Shown piece by piece: positions 15,178 to 23,591 of a stretch of DNA of 64,000 bases. The position numbers and the translations under genes were made by a program. Source of the stretch: Flavobacterium sp. 102 (GTDB lineage: Bacteria; Bacteroidota; Bacteroidia; Flavobacteriales; Flavobacteriaceae); the NCBI RefSeq assembly GCF_003634615.1, contig NZ_RBKX01000001.1, positions 2,914,001 to 2,978,000 of the forward strand, written 5' to 3'. Each line of letters opens with the position of its first letter. Within the stretch, counting starts at the first letter, position 1. The notes beneath the pieces were generated by a model. That model was not told the DNA's origin, did not search any database, and saw nothing but the letters and a program-made list of their open reading frames with translations.

Positions 15178-15268
15178 GATTAAAATTCTAATCTTTAATC
15201 TTATCACAATAAGGCTATATGCCGTAGATGAAAATCTTAAGTCCTGCGTACTCCGTGGGACTTTTTTT
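15178..15268 (+). ncRNA. tracrRNA of the type II-C locus
   Basis: About 91 nt. The anti-repeat 15186-15210 (TTCTAATCTTTAATC, a TTAT bulge, CACAAT) complements the 5' half of the canonical repeat. The nexus AAGGCTATATGCCG follows at 15211-15224, with GGC/GCC pairing. After a linker GTAGATGAAAATCTTA comes an intrinsic terminator with stem AGTCC/GGACT and seven T (15240-15268). This order is typical of Bacteroidota II-C tracrRNAs. It also fixes the array's transcription direction as leftward. Confidence 0.88.
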
Positions 15269-15343
15269 ATGCTCAAATCATTTTCATCCAACCTCGCCAT
15301 TCTGCTAAAACAAGTTACTACCAATCTACTCTAAACATTGTCA

Positions 15344-15574
15344 ATTCCTCTATAAGTAAAAACGTTTCCTTTATAAGTAACACCGTTTCCTCCATAAGTA
15401 ACATCGTTTCCTCCATAAGTAACACCGTTTCCGCCTTAACTAAAGTCGTTTCCGCCATAAGTAACACCGTTTCCTCCATAAGTAACATCATTTCCGCCTT
15501 AACTAAAGTCGTTTCCTCCATAACTAAAGTCATTTCCAACCTAAGTGAAGTCATTTCTTTTATAACTGACATCA
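15344..15574. repeat. 21-bp tandem repeat (minisatellite)
   Basis: Eleven near-identical 21-bp units such as TTTCCTCCATAAGTAACACC plus one base, in perfect 21-bp phase. Because 21 is a multiple of three, all six frames stay in register. The minus strand encodes a heptad pattern (LLMEETV type, ORF 15318-15575) and the plus strand an equally regular one (VSSISNT type, no ATG). Neither looks like a known protein. It lies just downstream of the tracrRNA terminator. Confidence 0.8.
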
Positions 15575-15602
15575 TTTCTCTAAAATCACAACCACATAAA
15601 AA

Positions 15603-15626
15603 AGAAAAAGCCGCTAAAAAGCGACT
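15603..15626 (-). terminator. Terminator of leftward small ORF
   Basis: Minus-strand stem AGTCGCT/AGCGGCT followed by a T-rich run; nearly the same as the hairpin at 6284-6313. It supports a leftward transcript from the ORF at 15675-15893. Confidence 0.6.
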
Positions 15627-15674
15627 CTCCCATCCAAAAAAAAACGCAATTAAAACTCGAAATAAATAAACTGT

Positions 15675-15893
15675 TTACCATTTCCCTGAGCAATGGCTAT
15701 TAGGAAAAACATAACAGCCCAAACCACTTCCAGAACTAAAGGAGATTTCGTTTAAGACACCATTTCTAATGAAGTACTCATCATACAAGGGCAAATAAAG
15801 GTCAATAAAATCAACGTAAATACTTTTATAATCGAAAAAACCATATAATATTTTCGCACCATCTCCATTCATAAACAACATCCATTCAATCAT
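15675..15893 (-). CDS. Hypothetical 72-residue protein
   Basis: A short acidic, aromatic-rich protein (DYKSIYVDFIDLYLPLYDEYF in two pieces around residues 22-42) with a Gly/Ser/Cys-rich end. No family recognised. A terminator sits 50 bases downstream on the same strand, which favours a real transcript. Surrounding DNA looks eroded, so it may be a remnant of a larger gene. Confidence 0.35.
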   Translation of the reverse strand: MIEWMLFMNGDGAKILYGFFDYKSIYVDFIDLYLPLYDEYFIRNGVLNEISFSSGSGLGCYVFPNSHCSGKW

Positions 15894-15951
15894 GTTTTAG
15901 GCCGTTTCAAACTTTCTGACCCTAAAGAAAACCCAAGTAAAATTGACAAAA

Positions 15952-16041
15952 CTATAAGTTGCTAACGCCAATAAACTCAAAAGCTCCGAGACTAACCGCA
16001 CTAATAAGCACAGCCACAAACAATGATTTCTTTAAACTCAT
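15952..16041 (-). pseudogene. 29-codon remnant of an exported protein
   Basis: ATG at 16041 opens MSLKKSLFVAVLISAVSLGA and continues FEFIGVSNL before TAG. The start looks like the N-terminal membrane anchor of a larger flavobacterial envelope protein. Downstream frames are closed, so it is probably a truncated gene. Function unknown. Confidence 0.3.
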
Positions 16042-16315
16042 TTAATTTATTGTTGAGTTAGACAAAAAAAATAATGAACCCTGTTTCTTAATCAGAGCTA
16101 ATTCAATAAAAATTTGGGGAAAATAAAAGCCGATAACAACACCTCTATTTAGCTCAAAAATAAACTGTTAAACTTTCAAAAAATACTAAACCTCTTTTTT
16201 TTATTAACGAATTTCTTGTTAATAAGTTAGAGCAATGAGCTAAAAGACACTACACTTATAATATCCGTTAGAATATCTTTGGTATATTTGATAAACACCA
16301 ACAAAAAAATTTTCA

Positions 16316-17344
16316 ATGACAAATAAAGAAAGACTTCAAAAACAACTCGAACTCACTAACGAACAAACTTCTCCTTTATTTCGCATTATGTTTACACAAA
16401 ACATCAATATAGCTAACAAAAGACATTTTGAAAATAACATTTGTGCATTTCACATTGGTAACGGTTATATTTTATCGGTAGCACACAACTTAAAACCGGA
16501 GGCGAAAATTTTTAAATCAATTGAAGAAAGTATTTTCAACAACGACATTCTGCCCTATCTAAATGAAGCTCAAAAACAATTATTTTTAAATTGCTATCCA
16601 TTAGATTCTACAACCCAAAAAAGATATTGGAACAGCAACAACCCAAGTGATTTTCAATTCACCATTGATGCTTTAAAGCAAATCAATTTTGATACACGTT
16701 GGGTTACTTTTCTGGAGAAAAAGATTTGCAAAGCACATTTAATAATTCAGTTTAAAAACGATCAATTTTATAATAATGCTACACTTTCAAAACATTTTAC
16801 GGCAGCCACTTATTTTGCAGAACCTGCAATCAATCGCCATACTTTTTTAGTTGAAGTAGAACTCGTAGAAGCTTTTTACAGTGACGATATTGCTTTGTAC
16901 AAAATCATCAATACACCACAGGAAGTCATTGATGCCATGCCAAGTGCCACAATCGATTACTCCATTTTAAGTGATGAACAAGAACACTATTATTGTTTGC
17001 AGAGCTCACCTACAAGTGAAGTCGGCAAATTACTCAACAAAGCCCAAATTGACGGTTTTACGGAGCATTTTGCCATTTTTCAAGAACGCATTGGCGGCAA
17101 TTATATTTTGGAAGGATTACGCTATTTGATTAAAGGCTATTTCCGATTTGGTTCTTCGGGCGCACCTTATTTCGTTTATGACACAAAGCAAAATGAGTTT
17201 AAGGTCAATGCCATTCAAAGTGAAGCCTGTCCAATACAATTATCGATTGACAACAAACGAGACGGGAATTTCCAATATGTGAATGCAATTGCAACGCCTT
17301 TGTATAATATCAAGGAAAAATTGGAAGCCTATCAGAACTTATAA
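16316..17344 (+). CDS. Trypsin-like serine protease
   Basis: A 342-residue protein with a chymotrypsin-type triad in the right order: His57 in GNGYILSVAHNLK, Asp191 in SDDIALYKI and Ser281 in FGSSGAPYFVY. There is no signal peptide, so it is probably cytoplasmic. The N-terminal 30 residues and the long insert between His and Asp (about residues 70-180) are not typical of HtrA, and no PDZ domain follows. Cytoplasmic proteases of this kind occur in bacterial conflict systems, and the gene lies near CRISPR-Cas, but a defence role is speculation. Its stop overlaps the convergent T9SS gene by 6 bases. Confidence 0.65.
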   Translation: MTNKERLQKQLELTNEQTSPLFRIMFTQNINIANKRHFENNICAFHIGNGYILSVAHNLKPEAKIFKSIEESIFNNDILPYLNEAQKQLFLNCYPLDSTTQKRYWNSNNPSDFQFTIDALKQINFDTRWVTFLEKKICKAHLIIQFKNDQFYNNATLSKHFTAATYFAEPAINRHTFLVEVELVEAFYSDDIALYKIINTPQEVIDAMPSATIDYSILSDEQEHYYCLQSSPTSEVGKLLNKAQIDGFTEHFAIFQERIGGNYILEGLRYLIKGYFRFGSSGAPYFVYDTKQNEFKVNAIQSEACPIQLSIDNKRDGNFQYVNAIATPLYNIKEKLEAYQNL

Positions 17345-18268
17345 CTTTACAAACTGCTGAGTTTTATTTCCATTATTCGTTTCTACTGTAATTAAATAGG
17401 TTCCCTGAGCTAAGGAACTTACATCAATAGCGTCAGTGTTAGTTCTGTTCAATATTTTTTGTCCTAAAGCATTATAAATACTAATTTGGTTTACGGTTTC
17501 TCCATTAATTATATCAATATTTAATACTCCGTTTGTGGGATTGGGATAAAGGGTGAATAGTTTATTAATCACATTGTCCTTCACTGCTAGACTGCAATCG
17601 GTAACAAATTGAACTTCGTCTTGAGGAAAATTGGAATAAAAAGATTGACTGCTTGCTTCCTCATCATCCAAACAAACAAAACGCAAAGCCGGACAATTCA
17701 AGTAATCAGCACAAGTGTAATCAACACCGGGCATCAATAAAATAACACATCCATTCAAAACACCGTTTCGAATATTAACCCAAACCAAATTAGGATTGTT
17801 ACTGACATTTAATTGAAAAACATTAGTAGCACTTAAATCGAGATAAGTTATCCAATTATCTCCACAATAAATTTCCTCTAAATTTGGCAATCCATCAACC
17901 ATAAGTTCAGTCAACTGGGCATTGTGGCAAGTCAATTTTTTTAAGGAAGGTATTTGCAAATTTAAAGTTACCAGAGGATTATTACCAACTTCCAAAGAAA
18001 CTAAATTGGTAAAATATTCAATACCCATCACTGAGGAAATGTTACTATTATTTAAGATCAATTTAGTGACCAAAAAAGCTTCGCTAACCTGAATTTCTCC
18101 ATCATTGTTGACATCCGCATCAACATCACCACCATAAAAAGAATTGTTATCAACACACAAAGTATTCAATAAGGCGTTTTTAAAATTGGCATCAGGAATA
18201 TTGATTATCTGTGCTTGTGTACTTAATCCCCATATAACACAAAACATAAAAAAGTATTTTTTTACCAC
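17339..18268 (-). CDS. T9SS-secreted leucine-rich-repeat-like protein
   Basis: A 309-residue exported protein: signal peptide (residues 1-19, ending in QAQ), then irregular leucine-rich repeats (LVSLEVGNNPLVTLNLQ, LKKLTCHNAQLTELMVD, LEEIYCGDNWITYLDLS). It ends in a type A C-terminal sorting domain (LYPNPTNGVLNIDI through SLAQGTYLITVETNNG). It should pass the outer membrane by the type IX system. LRR proteins of this kind often mediate surface contact; the partner is unknown. Confidence 0.85.
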   Translation of the reverse strand: MVKKYFFMFCVIWGLSTQAQIINIPDANFKNALLNTLCVDNNSFYGGDVDADVNNDGEIQVSEAFLVTKLILNNSNISSVMGIEYFTNLVSLEVGNNPLVTLNLQIPSLKKLTCHNAQLTELMVDGLPNLEEIYCGDNWITYLDLSATNVFQLNVSNNPNLVWVNIRNGVLNGCVILLMPGVDYTCADYLNCPALRFVCLDDEEASSQSFYSNFPQDEVQFVTDCSLAVKDNVINKLFTLYPNPTNGVLNIDIINGETVNQISIYNALGQKILNRTNTDAIDVSSLAQGTYLITVETNNGNKTQQFVKL

Positions 18269-18368
18269 GACAATAATAGTTTATAGCATATAAATTTATA
18301 AAATAATCACCAGTATTTGATTACAAATTGGAAATTAATGGTTTATGAACTAAAAAAAATAATTTTTA

Positions 18369-18415
18369 TTTGCGTAACTGAACAGTTACACATATATTTG
18401 TAACCGATTAGTTAC
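18369..18415 (+). promoter_or_regulatory. Promoter with two ArsR operators
   Basis: TTTG at 18369-18372 and TATATTTG at 18393-18400, 20 bases apart, are a full-consensus Bacteroidota promoter. Two related inverted repeats overlie it: GTAACTG-AA-CAGTTAC (18374-18389, perfect) between the boxes and GTAACCG-AT-TAGTTAC (18400-18415) at the start site. The next gene is an ArsR-type repressor, so autoregulation is likely. Confidence 0.75.
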
Positions 18416-18433
18416 CTATTAAATTATTAATTA

Positions 18434-18769
18434 ATGAGAAGAGATGTTTTTCAGGCCATTGCCGATCCAACTCGCAGAGCCATTCTTAGCCTTTTAGCTG
18501 CACAAACTTTAACGCTCAATGCAGTTGCCGAAAATTTTGACATCAGTCGACCGGCAATATCCAAACACATTAAAATTCTAAATGAATGTGGCCTAATCGA
18601 AATTACCGACAAAGGTCGGGAACGCTATTGCGAAGCCAAACTTGAAAAACTCAATGAAGTTTCAGTTTGGATAGAACAATACAAACAGTTCTGGGAAACC
18701 AAACTCGATGCTTTAGAAACCTATTTAGACCAACTTCAAAAAGACAATAACAATGACAACATCAGCTAA
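18434..18769 (+). CDS. ArsR-family winged-helix regulator
   Basis: A 111-residue repressor beginning MRRDVFQAIADPTRRAILSL, the form found next to SRPBCC/AHSA1 genes. The recognition helix is near residues 38-52 (DISRPAISKHIKILNECG). No metal-binding CVC-type motif is seen, so the ligand is probably not a metal. It overlaps the broken SRPBCC gene by 17 bases and sits under a promoter with two palindromic operators. Confidence 0.88.
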   Translation: MRRDVFQAIADPTRRAILSLLAAQTLTLNAVAENFDISRPAISKHIKILNECGLIEITDKGRERYCEAKLEKLNEVSVWIEQYKQFWETKLDALETYLDQLQKDNNNDNIS

Positions 18770-19205
18770 CACCGCAGACAGAGAAATTACTGTTTCTCGT
18801 TTGCTAAACGCTCCAATAGCCTTGGTTTGGGAAGTCTGGACCAATCCTGACCACATAAAAAATTGGTGGGGACCAAATGGTTTTACCAATACCATCACCA
18901 AAATGGAAGTTATTTCCAACGGCTTATGGAACTTAGTAATGCACGGACCTGACGGAACCGATTACGACAATGAAAGCATTTTTACCGAAGTCGAATAACA
19001 GAAAAAAATTGTTTACCATCATATCTCTGGTCATGAATTTATAGCCACTATTCTATTCGAAGAAAGAGGCAATCAAACCTATCTTCATTGGCAAATGCTA
19101 TTTGAGTCTAAAGAAGAATTAATAAGGATTATGAATCTATACAATATTTCAGAAGGCTTACAGCAAAACATAGAAAAAATGGAAGCTTATTTAAAGAATC
19201 TATAA
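18753..19205 (+). pseudogene. SRPBCC (AHSA1-type) gene with in-frame stop
   Basis: The frame reads an AHSA1-like domain (ITVSRLLNAPIALVWEVWTN) for 81 codons, hits TAA at 18996-18998, then continues in the same frame with KKIVYHHISGHEFIATILFE to a stop at 19205. The total of about 150 codons equals a complete domain, so a single nonsense change explains the break. It could be a true pseudogene, a sequencing error or a strain polymorphism. The cognate ArsR gene upstream and second SRPBCC gene downstream are intact. Confidence 0.8.
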
Positions 19206-19216
19206 ACTAAAGACAA

Positions 19217-19660
19217 ATGGAAAAAACAGACAACAGCCTTACGCTCAAAAAAGTTTATAAGGCATCGGCAACAACACTTTGGAAAGTAATTACCGAAAGA
19301 GAACATTTAAAACAATGGTACTTTGAATTTACCGAAGATTGGCAACTAAAAGTAGGCCAACAATTTGACTGGTACGGAACAGATAATGATTGCAAAGAAT
19401 GGCAACATCGTGGAGTAATGCTCGAAATTATCCCCCATAAAAAACTGGTTCACAGCTGGGAATATGTAGGTTCGTCCGGAACTTCTGTGGTTACTTGGGA
19501 ATTACATCCCATAGATGAAAATACTACCGAATTGCATTTCAGCCACGTCTTTACGGTTCCTTTTGATGTTAACGAACCGGCATTCAAAAGAGAAAACTTT
19601 GAAATGGGCTGGAACCACATCCTCAATATTTCCTTGGTGGAATACCTTGGGAAAATTTAA
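19217..19660 (+). CDS. SRPBCC domain protein (AHSA1/YndB type)
   Basis: A 147-residue START/SRPBCC-fold protein with the AHSA1 pattern KVYKASATTLWKVITEREHL at the start, a central HSWEYVGSSGTSVVTWEL, and a C-terminal helix near NFEMGWNHIL. Such proteins bind hydrophobic ligands; the ligand here is unknown. It follows the broken SRPBCC gene by 11 bases in the ArsR operon and may cover its function. Confidence 0.85.
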   Translation: MEKTDNSLTLKKVYKASATTLWKVITEREHLKQWYFEFTEDWQLKVGQQFDWYGTDNDCKEWQHRGVMLEIIPHKKLVHSWEYVGSSGTSVVTWELHPIDENTTELHFSHVFTVPFDVNEPAFKRENFEMGWNHILNISLVEYLGKI

Positions 19661-19669
19661 TTTTAAAAT

Positions 19670-19705
19670 AAAAGTCCGCTGGATATGGCATTCCAACGGA
19701 CTTTT
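19670..19705. terminator. Bidirectional terminator
   Basis: AAAAGTCCG/CGGACTTTT arms with inner pairing TGGA/TCCA. It lies between the convergent SRPBCC and PLP-enzyme genes and has T-runs on both strands. Confidence 0.8.
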
Positions 19706-19725
19706 AAAAATCAAATTATAACAAC

Positions 19726-20955
19726 TTAAATAATATTCAATTCATTCATGCACTGTTTCATCATTTGATACGTGCGCTCAATGTCATTATCCAATCCGAT
19801 GGAAAAACGAATTAATCCGTCGGTCAAACCCATTTCATGTTGCTCTTCCAAAGGAATTTCACTCGAAGTTGATGTTCCCGGTGCACTAAACAATGTTTTA
19901 TAAAAGCCTAAACTTACGGCTAAGTAACCCAAGTTACGGTGTTGCATTAATTCCATCAATTCATTGGCTTTGTCTAAAGTTCCAACATCGATTGTCATCA
20001 TGCCGCCAAAACCATATTCCGGATTAATCATGCCGGTATACAATTCGTGACTCGGATGACTGGGCAATCCGGGATAAACTACTTTCAGTCCGGCTGCCTC
20101 AAATTTTTGGGCTAAATACATGGCATTATGACTATGCTGTTTCATGCGAATATGAAGTGTACGCATATTTTTCAAAATACTCGACGCTCTTAAACTGTCC
20201 ATGGTTGGTCCTAAAAGCATACTAGCACCATCGTTCACATTCTTCAAATCATTGATAAAATCCTGTGAAGCACAAACTACACCACCAACAGTATCACTAC
20301 TTCCATTGATAAACTTCGTCAAGCTGTGAATCACCACATCAGCCCCTAATTTTGCCGGCGCAACAGACAATGGTGAAAAAGTATTGTCAACAACTAATTT
20401 AATATTATGTTCTTTGGCAATAATCGCCAAAGCTTCAATATCAGCTACTTCCAATAAAGGATTGCTAACCGTTTCGCAATACAGCACTTTAGTATTTGGC
20501 GTGATTGCTGCGGCAACCAAATCTAATTTGGTGATGTCAACAAAACGAGTTTTGATGTTCCATTTTGGCAACATGTTTTTCATAAAAGCATAAGTTCCGC
20601 CATAGATGGTGCGGCTGGAGACGATTTCATCTCCGGCAGCACACAACTGGAGCAAAACAGGCGTAATCGCACCCATTCCTGAGGCAGCAACGTTGGCACT
20701 TTCCGTACCTTCCATCGCGGCCAAAGCTTGCCCTAAATACAAATTCATGGGCGAAGAATGACGCGAGTATAAATAACAGCCTTCGGCATTGCCTTCAAAA
20801 GTATCAAACATGGTTTTGGCCGAAAGAAAGGTATAAGTAGAACTGTCAGATATTGAAGGATTTACACCTCCGAATTCTCCGAAGTATTGTAAATCCTGAA
20901 TTTTATCTGCAGGATGAAAATCAATAGTGGTTGTAGGTTCTAAGTTGTGTGTCAT
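19726..20955 (-). CDS. Trans-sulfuration PLP enzyme (methionine gamma-lyase type)
   Basis: A 409-residue enzyme of the Cys/Met metabolism PLP family. The Schiff-base lysine is Lys214 in VIHSLTKFINGSSD, a sequence closest to methionine gamma-lyase or O-acetylhomoserine sulfhydrylase members. YSRHSSPMNLYLGQAL near residue 63 and VDNTFSPLSVAP near 189 are further family motifs. The divergent Lrp/AsnC gene 189 bases upstream probably regulates it, as amino-acid-responsive pairs often do. Lyase versus synthase activity cannot be settled from sequence. Confidence 0.8.
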   Translation of the reverse strand: MTHNLEPTTTIDFHPADKIQDLQYFGEFGGVNPSISDSSTYTFLSAKTMFDTFEGNAEGCYLYSRHSSPMNLYLGQALAAMEGTESANVAASGMGAITPVLLQLCAAGDEIVSSRTIYGGTYAFMKNMLPKWNIKTRFVDITKLDLVAAAITPNTKVLYCETVSNPLLEVADIEALAIIAKEHNIKLVVDNTFSPLSVAPAKLGADVVIHSLTKFINGSSDTVGGVVCASQDFINDLKNVNDGASMLLGPTMDSLRASSILKNMRTLHIRMKQHSHNAMYLAQKFEAAGLKVVYPGLPSHPSHELYTGMINPEYGFGGMMTIDVGTLDKANELMELMQHRNLGYLAVSLGFYKTLFSAPGTSTSSEIPLEEQHEMGLTDGLIRFSIGLDNDIERTYQMMKQCMNELNII

Positions 20956-21144
20956 AAGTTGGATTTGGTTTATTACGATTCAAAATTGATATATTACAGT
21001 TAAAAAAACAACACAAATAGATTAATATAGATTTTAAAACTAAATTTGTAGAAATTTATAGAAAATATTTTTAACTTTACATCAAGAAACACACTTTATC
21101 AGTTTTTAAAACTATTTAAAAACCTACAACTTAGAACCTGCGAC

Positions 21145-21597
21145 ATGGATACCATCGACAAAAAACTCCTCGCCCTACTCCAACAAGACACCAAAAAAAC
21201 CACCAAAGAGTTATCAGTAAAACTCAATCTTTCCGTGACAGCAGTTTACGAACGCATCAAGAAATTGGAACGCGAAGGTATCATCGATAAATATGTCGCT
21301 TTACTCAATCGCAATAAAATCCACAAAGGTTTTGTCGTGTTTTGCCATATCAAACTCATCCAACATTCGAAAGAATTCCTAACTACTTTTGAACATCAAG
21401 TTATAAAGCTCGATGAAGTTTTAGAGTGTTTTCACGTGAGTGGCGATTATGATTACATTTTAAAAGTTTGTGTCAAAGACATGGAAGAATACCGAGAGTT
21501 TATGGTAACCAAATTGACTACACTGCAACACATCGGCAGTACACACAGCACTTTTATGATCGGCGAGGTCAAAAACACTACGGCTTTTACACTATAA
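21145..21597 (+). CDS. Lrp/AsnC family regulator
   Basis: A 150-residue regulator with an N-terminal winged helix (MDTIDKKLLALLQQDTKKTT, then LSVTAVYERIKKLEREG) and a C-terminal RAM ligand-sensing domain (VLECFHVSGDYDYILKVCVK). It is divergent from the trans-sulfuration enzyme gene, and the ~190-bp shared region is AT-rich; an exact TAAATTTG at 21041-21048 may be its -7 box. Likely senses an amino acid. Confidence 0.9.
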   Translation: MDTIDKKLLALLQQDTKKTTKELSVKLNLSVTAVYERIKKLEREGIIDKYVALLNRNKIHKGFVVFCHIKLIQHSKEFLTTFEHQVIKLDEVLECFHVSGDYDYILKVCVKDMEEYREFMVTKLTTLQHIGSTHSTFMIGEVKNTTAFTL

Positions 21598-21651
21598 AAA
21601 TTGATTGCAAATTTGCCATTGTCATTGATATGGGCATTGAGATTTAATTCG

Positions 21652-21659
21652 TAATTTTG
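21652..21659 (+). promoter_or_regulatory. -7 box of lpdA
   Basis: TAATTTTG matches TANNTTTG and lies 38 bases before the lpdA start. No well-spaced -33 TTG stands out. Confidence 0.45.
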
Positions 21660-21697
21660 TGCCACAGTAAACAAAACACACTAATTTTTATAGTATT

Positions 21698-23101
21698 ATG
21701 AGTTCATTTGACGTTGTCATCATAGGTTCAGGTCCGGGCGGATATGTTTCAGCTATTCGTTGTGCCCAATTAGGTTTCAAAACCGCCATCATTGAAAAAT
21801 ATGCTACTTTAGGAGGAACTTGCTTAAATGTAGGTTGTATTCCGTCTAAAGCACTTTTAGCTTCTTCTCATCATTACCAAGAATTGCAACACTTTGCGGA
21901 TCACGGCATCGAGGTTTCGGGCGAAGTAAAAGTCAATTTAGAAAAAATGATTGCCCGCAAACAAGCAGTGGTTGACCAAACTTCCGGCGGCGTGAAGTTC
22001 TTAATGGACAAAAACAAAATCACCGTTTTCGAAGGATTAGGTTCTTTTGAAGATGCCACTCACGTTAAAGTAACCAAAGCCGACGGTTCAACTGAAATAA
22101 TCGAAGGAAAAAATATCGTAATCGCAACCGGTTCAAAACCGTCTTCGTTGCCATTCATCAAAATCGACAAAGAAAGAATCATCACTTCTACCGAAGCCTT
22201 GAAATTGCCTGAAGTACCGAAACACTTAATCATCATTGGTGGCGGCGTTATTGGCATCGAATTAGGACAAGTCTATTTAAGATTAGGCGCACAAGTTTCT
22301 GTGGTAGAATATTTAGACCGAATCATTCCAGGTATGGATGCCGGTTTGTCTAAAGAATTGACCAAAGTCTTGAAAAAACAAGGCATGAAATTCTATACTT
22401 CTCACAAAGTGAAAGAGGTAACCCGAAAAGGTAAAAACGTAACCGTTCAAGCCGATGATGCTAAAGGAAATACGGTAACTTTTGAAGGCGATTATTGCTT
22501 AGTAGCCGTTGGTCGTCGTCCTTATACTGACGGATTAAATGCTGATAAAGCCGGTGTAAAAGTAACGGAAAGAGGTATGATTGAAGTCAATGACCATTTA
22601 CAAACGAATGTTCCAAATATCTATGCGATTGGTGATGTAGTTCGTGGTGCCATGTTGGCTCACAAAGCCGAAGAAGAAGGTACTTTGGTGGCTGAAATTA
22701 TGGCGGGACAAAAACCACACATCGATTACAACTTAATTCCGGGTGTAGTTTACACTTGGCCTGAAGTAGCAGCTGTTGGTAAAACCGAAGAGCAATTAAA
22801 AGAAGCCGGAGTGGCTTACAAAGCCGGAAGTTTCCCTTTCAAAGCGTTAGGAAGAGCTCGTGCCAGTGCAGACAACGATGGTTTTGTTAAAATTTTGGCA
22901 GACGCTAAAACTGACGAAGTTTTAGGAATCCACATGATTGGTGCCCGTTGTGCCGATTTGATTGCTGAAGCCGTAACCGCCATGGAATTCAGAGCCAGTG
23001 CCGAAGATATTTCACGTATGTCACATGCGCATCCAACTTTTGCAGAAGCTATAAAAGAAGCTGCTTTAGCCGCTACGGATAACAGAGCATTACACGTGTA
23101 A
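21698..23101 (+). CDS. lpdA: Dihydrolipoyl dehydrogenase (E3)
   Basis: A 467-residue FAD flavoprotein that reoxidises dihydrolipoamide in 2-oxoacid dehydrogenase and glycine cleavage complexes. The FAD motif GSGPGGYVSAIR, the redox disulfide GGTCLNVGCIPSKALL (near residue 40), the NAD motif IGGGVIGIELG near 180 and the C-terminal catalytic HAHPTFAEA are all present. Length is standard. It is monocistronic and followed by a strong terminator. Confidence 0.95.
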   Translation: MSSFDVVIIGSGPGGYVSAIRCAQLGFKTAIIEKYATLGGTCLNVGCIPSKALLASSHHYQELQHFADHGIEVSGEVKVNLEKMIARKQAVVDQTSGGVKFLMDKNKITVFEGLGSFEDATHVKVTKADGSTEIIEGKNIVIATGSKPSSLPFIKIDKERIITSTEALKLPEVPKHLIIIGGGVIGIELGQVYLRLGAQVSVVEYLDRIIPGMDAGLSKELTKVLKKQGMKFYTSHKVKEVTRKGKNVTVQADDAKGNTVTFEGDYCLVAVGRRPYTDGLNADKAGVKVTERGMIEVNDHLQTNVPNIYAIGDVVRGAMLAHKAEEEGTLVAEIMAGQKPHIDYNLIPGVVYTWPEVAAVGKTEEQLKEAGVAYKAGSFPFKALGRARASADNDGFVKILADAKTDEVLGIHMIGARCADLIAEAVTAMEFRASAEDISRMSHAHPTFAEAIKEAALAATDNRALHV

Positions 23102-23136
23102 TCAGATTTTTAGATCGTTAGATTATTAGACCATAA

Positions 23137-23165
23137 AAAACGTCCCGATGATTTCGGGACGTTTT
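23137..23165. terminator. Bidirectional terminator after lpdA and arsenic operon
   Basis: AAAACGTCCCG/CGGGACGTTTT perfect 11-bp stem with a 7-nt loop and T-runs on both strands, between the convergent lpdA and arsC genes. Confidence 0.9.
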
Positions 23166-23168
23166 CAT

Positions 23169-23588
23169 TTATAGATTATGGGTTGCAACAAAGTCTTTAC
23201 AATAGTCTTTAATCATTTCTCTTACCCTTCTAAATTCTTCAATAACTTCCATCGTAGAACCTTTCACTTTCGACGGATCGGGAAAATTATAGTGCAACTT
23301 TACCGCTTGCGTTGGAAAAAACGGACAACGTTCTTTGGCATTGTCACAAACGGTAATCACATAATCAAAAGGAATTTCGAAATATTCCTCCACATGATTA
23401 GAAGTGTGTTTCGAAATATCAACACCGTCTTCTTTCATAATAGCTACTGCCAAAGCATTTACACCATGCGTTTCCACTCCGGCTGAATACACGGTTACTT
23501 TATCCGAATCGGTGAAATGCGCCAAATAACCATGCGCCATTTGGCTTCGACAACTGTTGCCTGTACATAAAACTAGTATATTTTTCAT
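23169..23588 (-). CDS. arsC: Thioredoxin-type arsenate reductase
   Basis: A 139-residue LMW-phosphatase-fold enzyme reducing arsenate to arsenite. The CX5R loop is Cys8-TGNSC-Arg14, and the redox relay cysteines Cys81 and Cys88 appear in TVCDNAKERCPFFP, as in thioredoxin-coupled ArsC. It is the last gene of a leftward operon with a methyltransferase, Acr3, DinB, a second phosphatase-like protein, DUF6428 and ArsR. Confidence 0.93.
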   Translation of the reverse strand: MKNILVLCTGNSCRSQMAHGYLAHFTDSDKVTVYSAGVETHGVNALAVAIMKEDGVDISKHTSNHVEEYFEIPFDYVITVCDNAKERCPFFPTQAVKLHYNFPDPSKVKGSTMEVIEEFRRVREMIKDYCKDFVATHNL

Positions 23589-23591
23589 ACA

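Noticed and set aside
15318..15575. 85-residue minus-strand ORF with LLMEET-like heptads
   Set aside because: It is produced by the 21-bp tandem repeat, which keeps frames open on both strands; no homology or expression signal distinguishes it, so only the repeat was listed.
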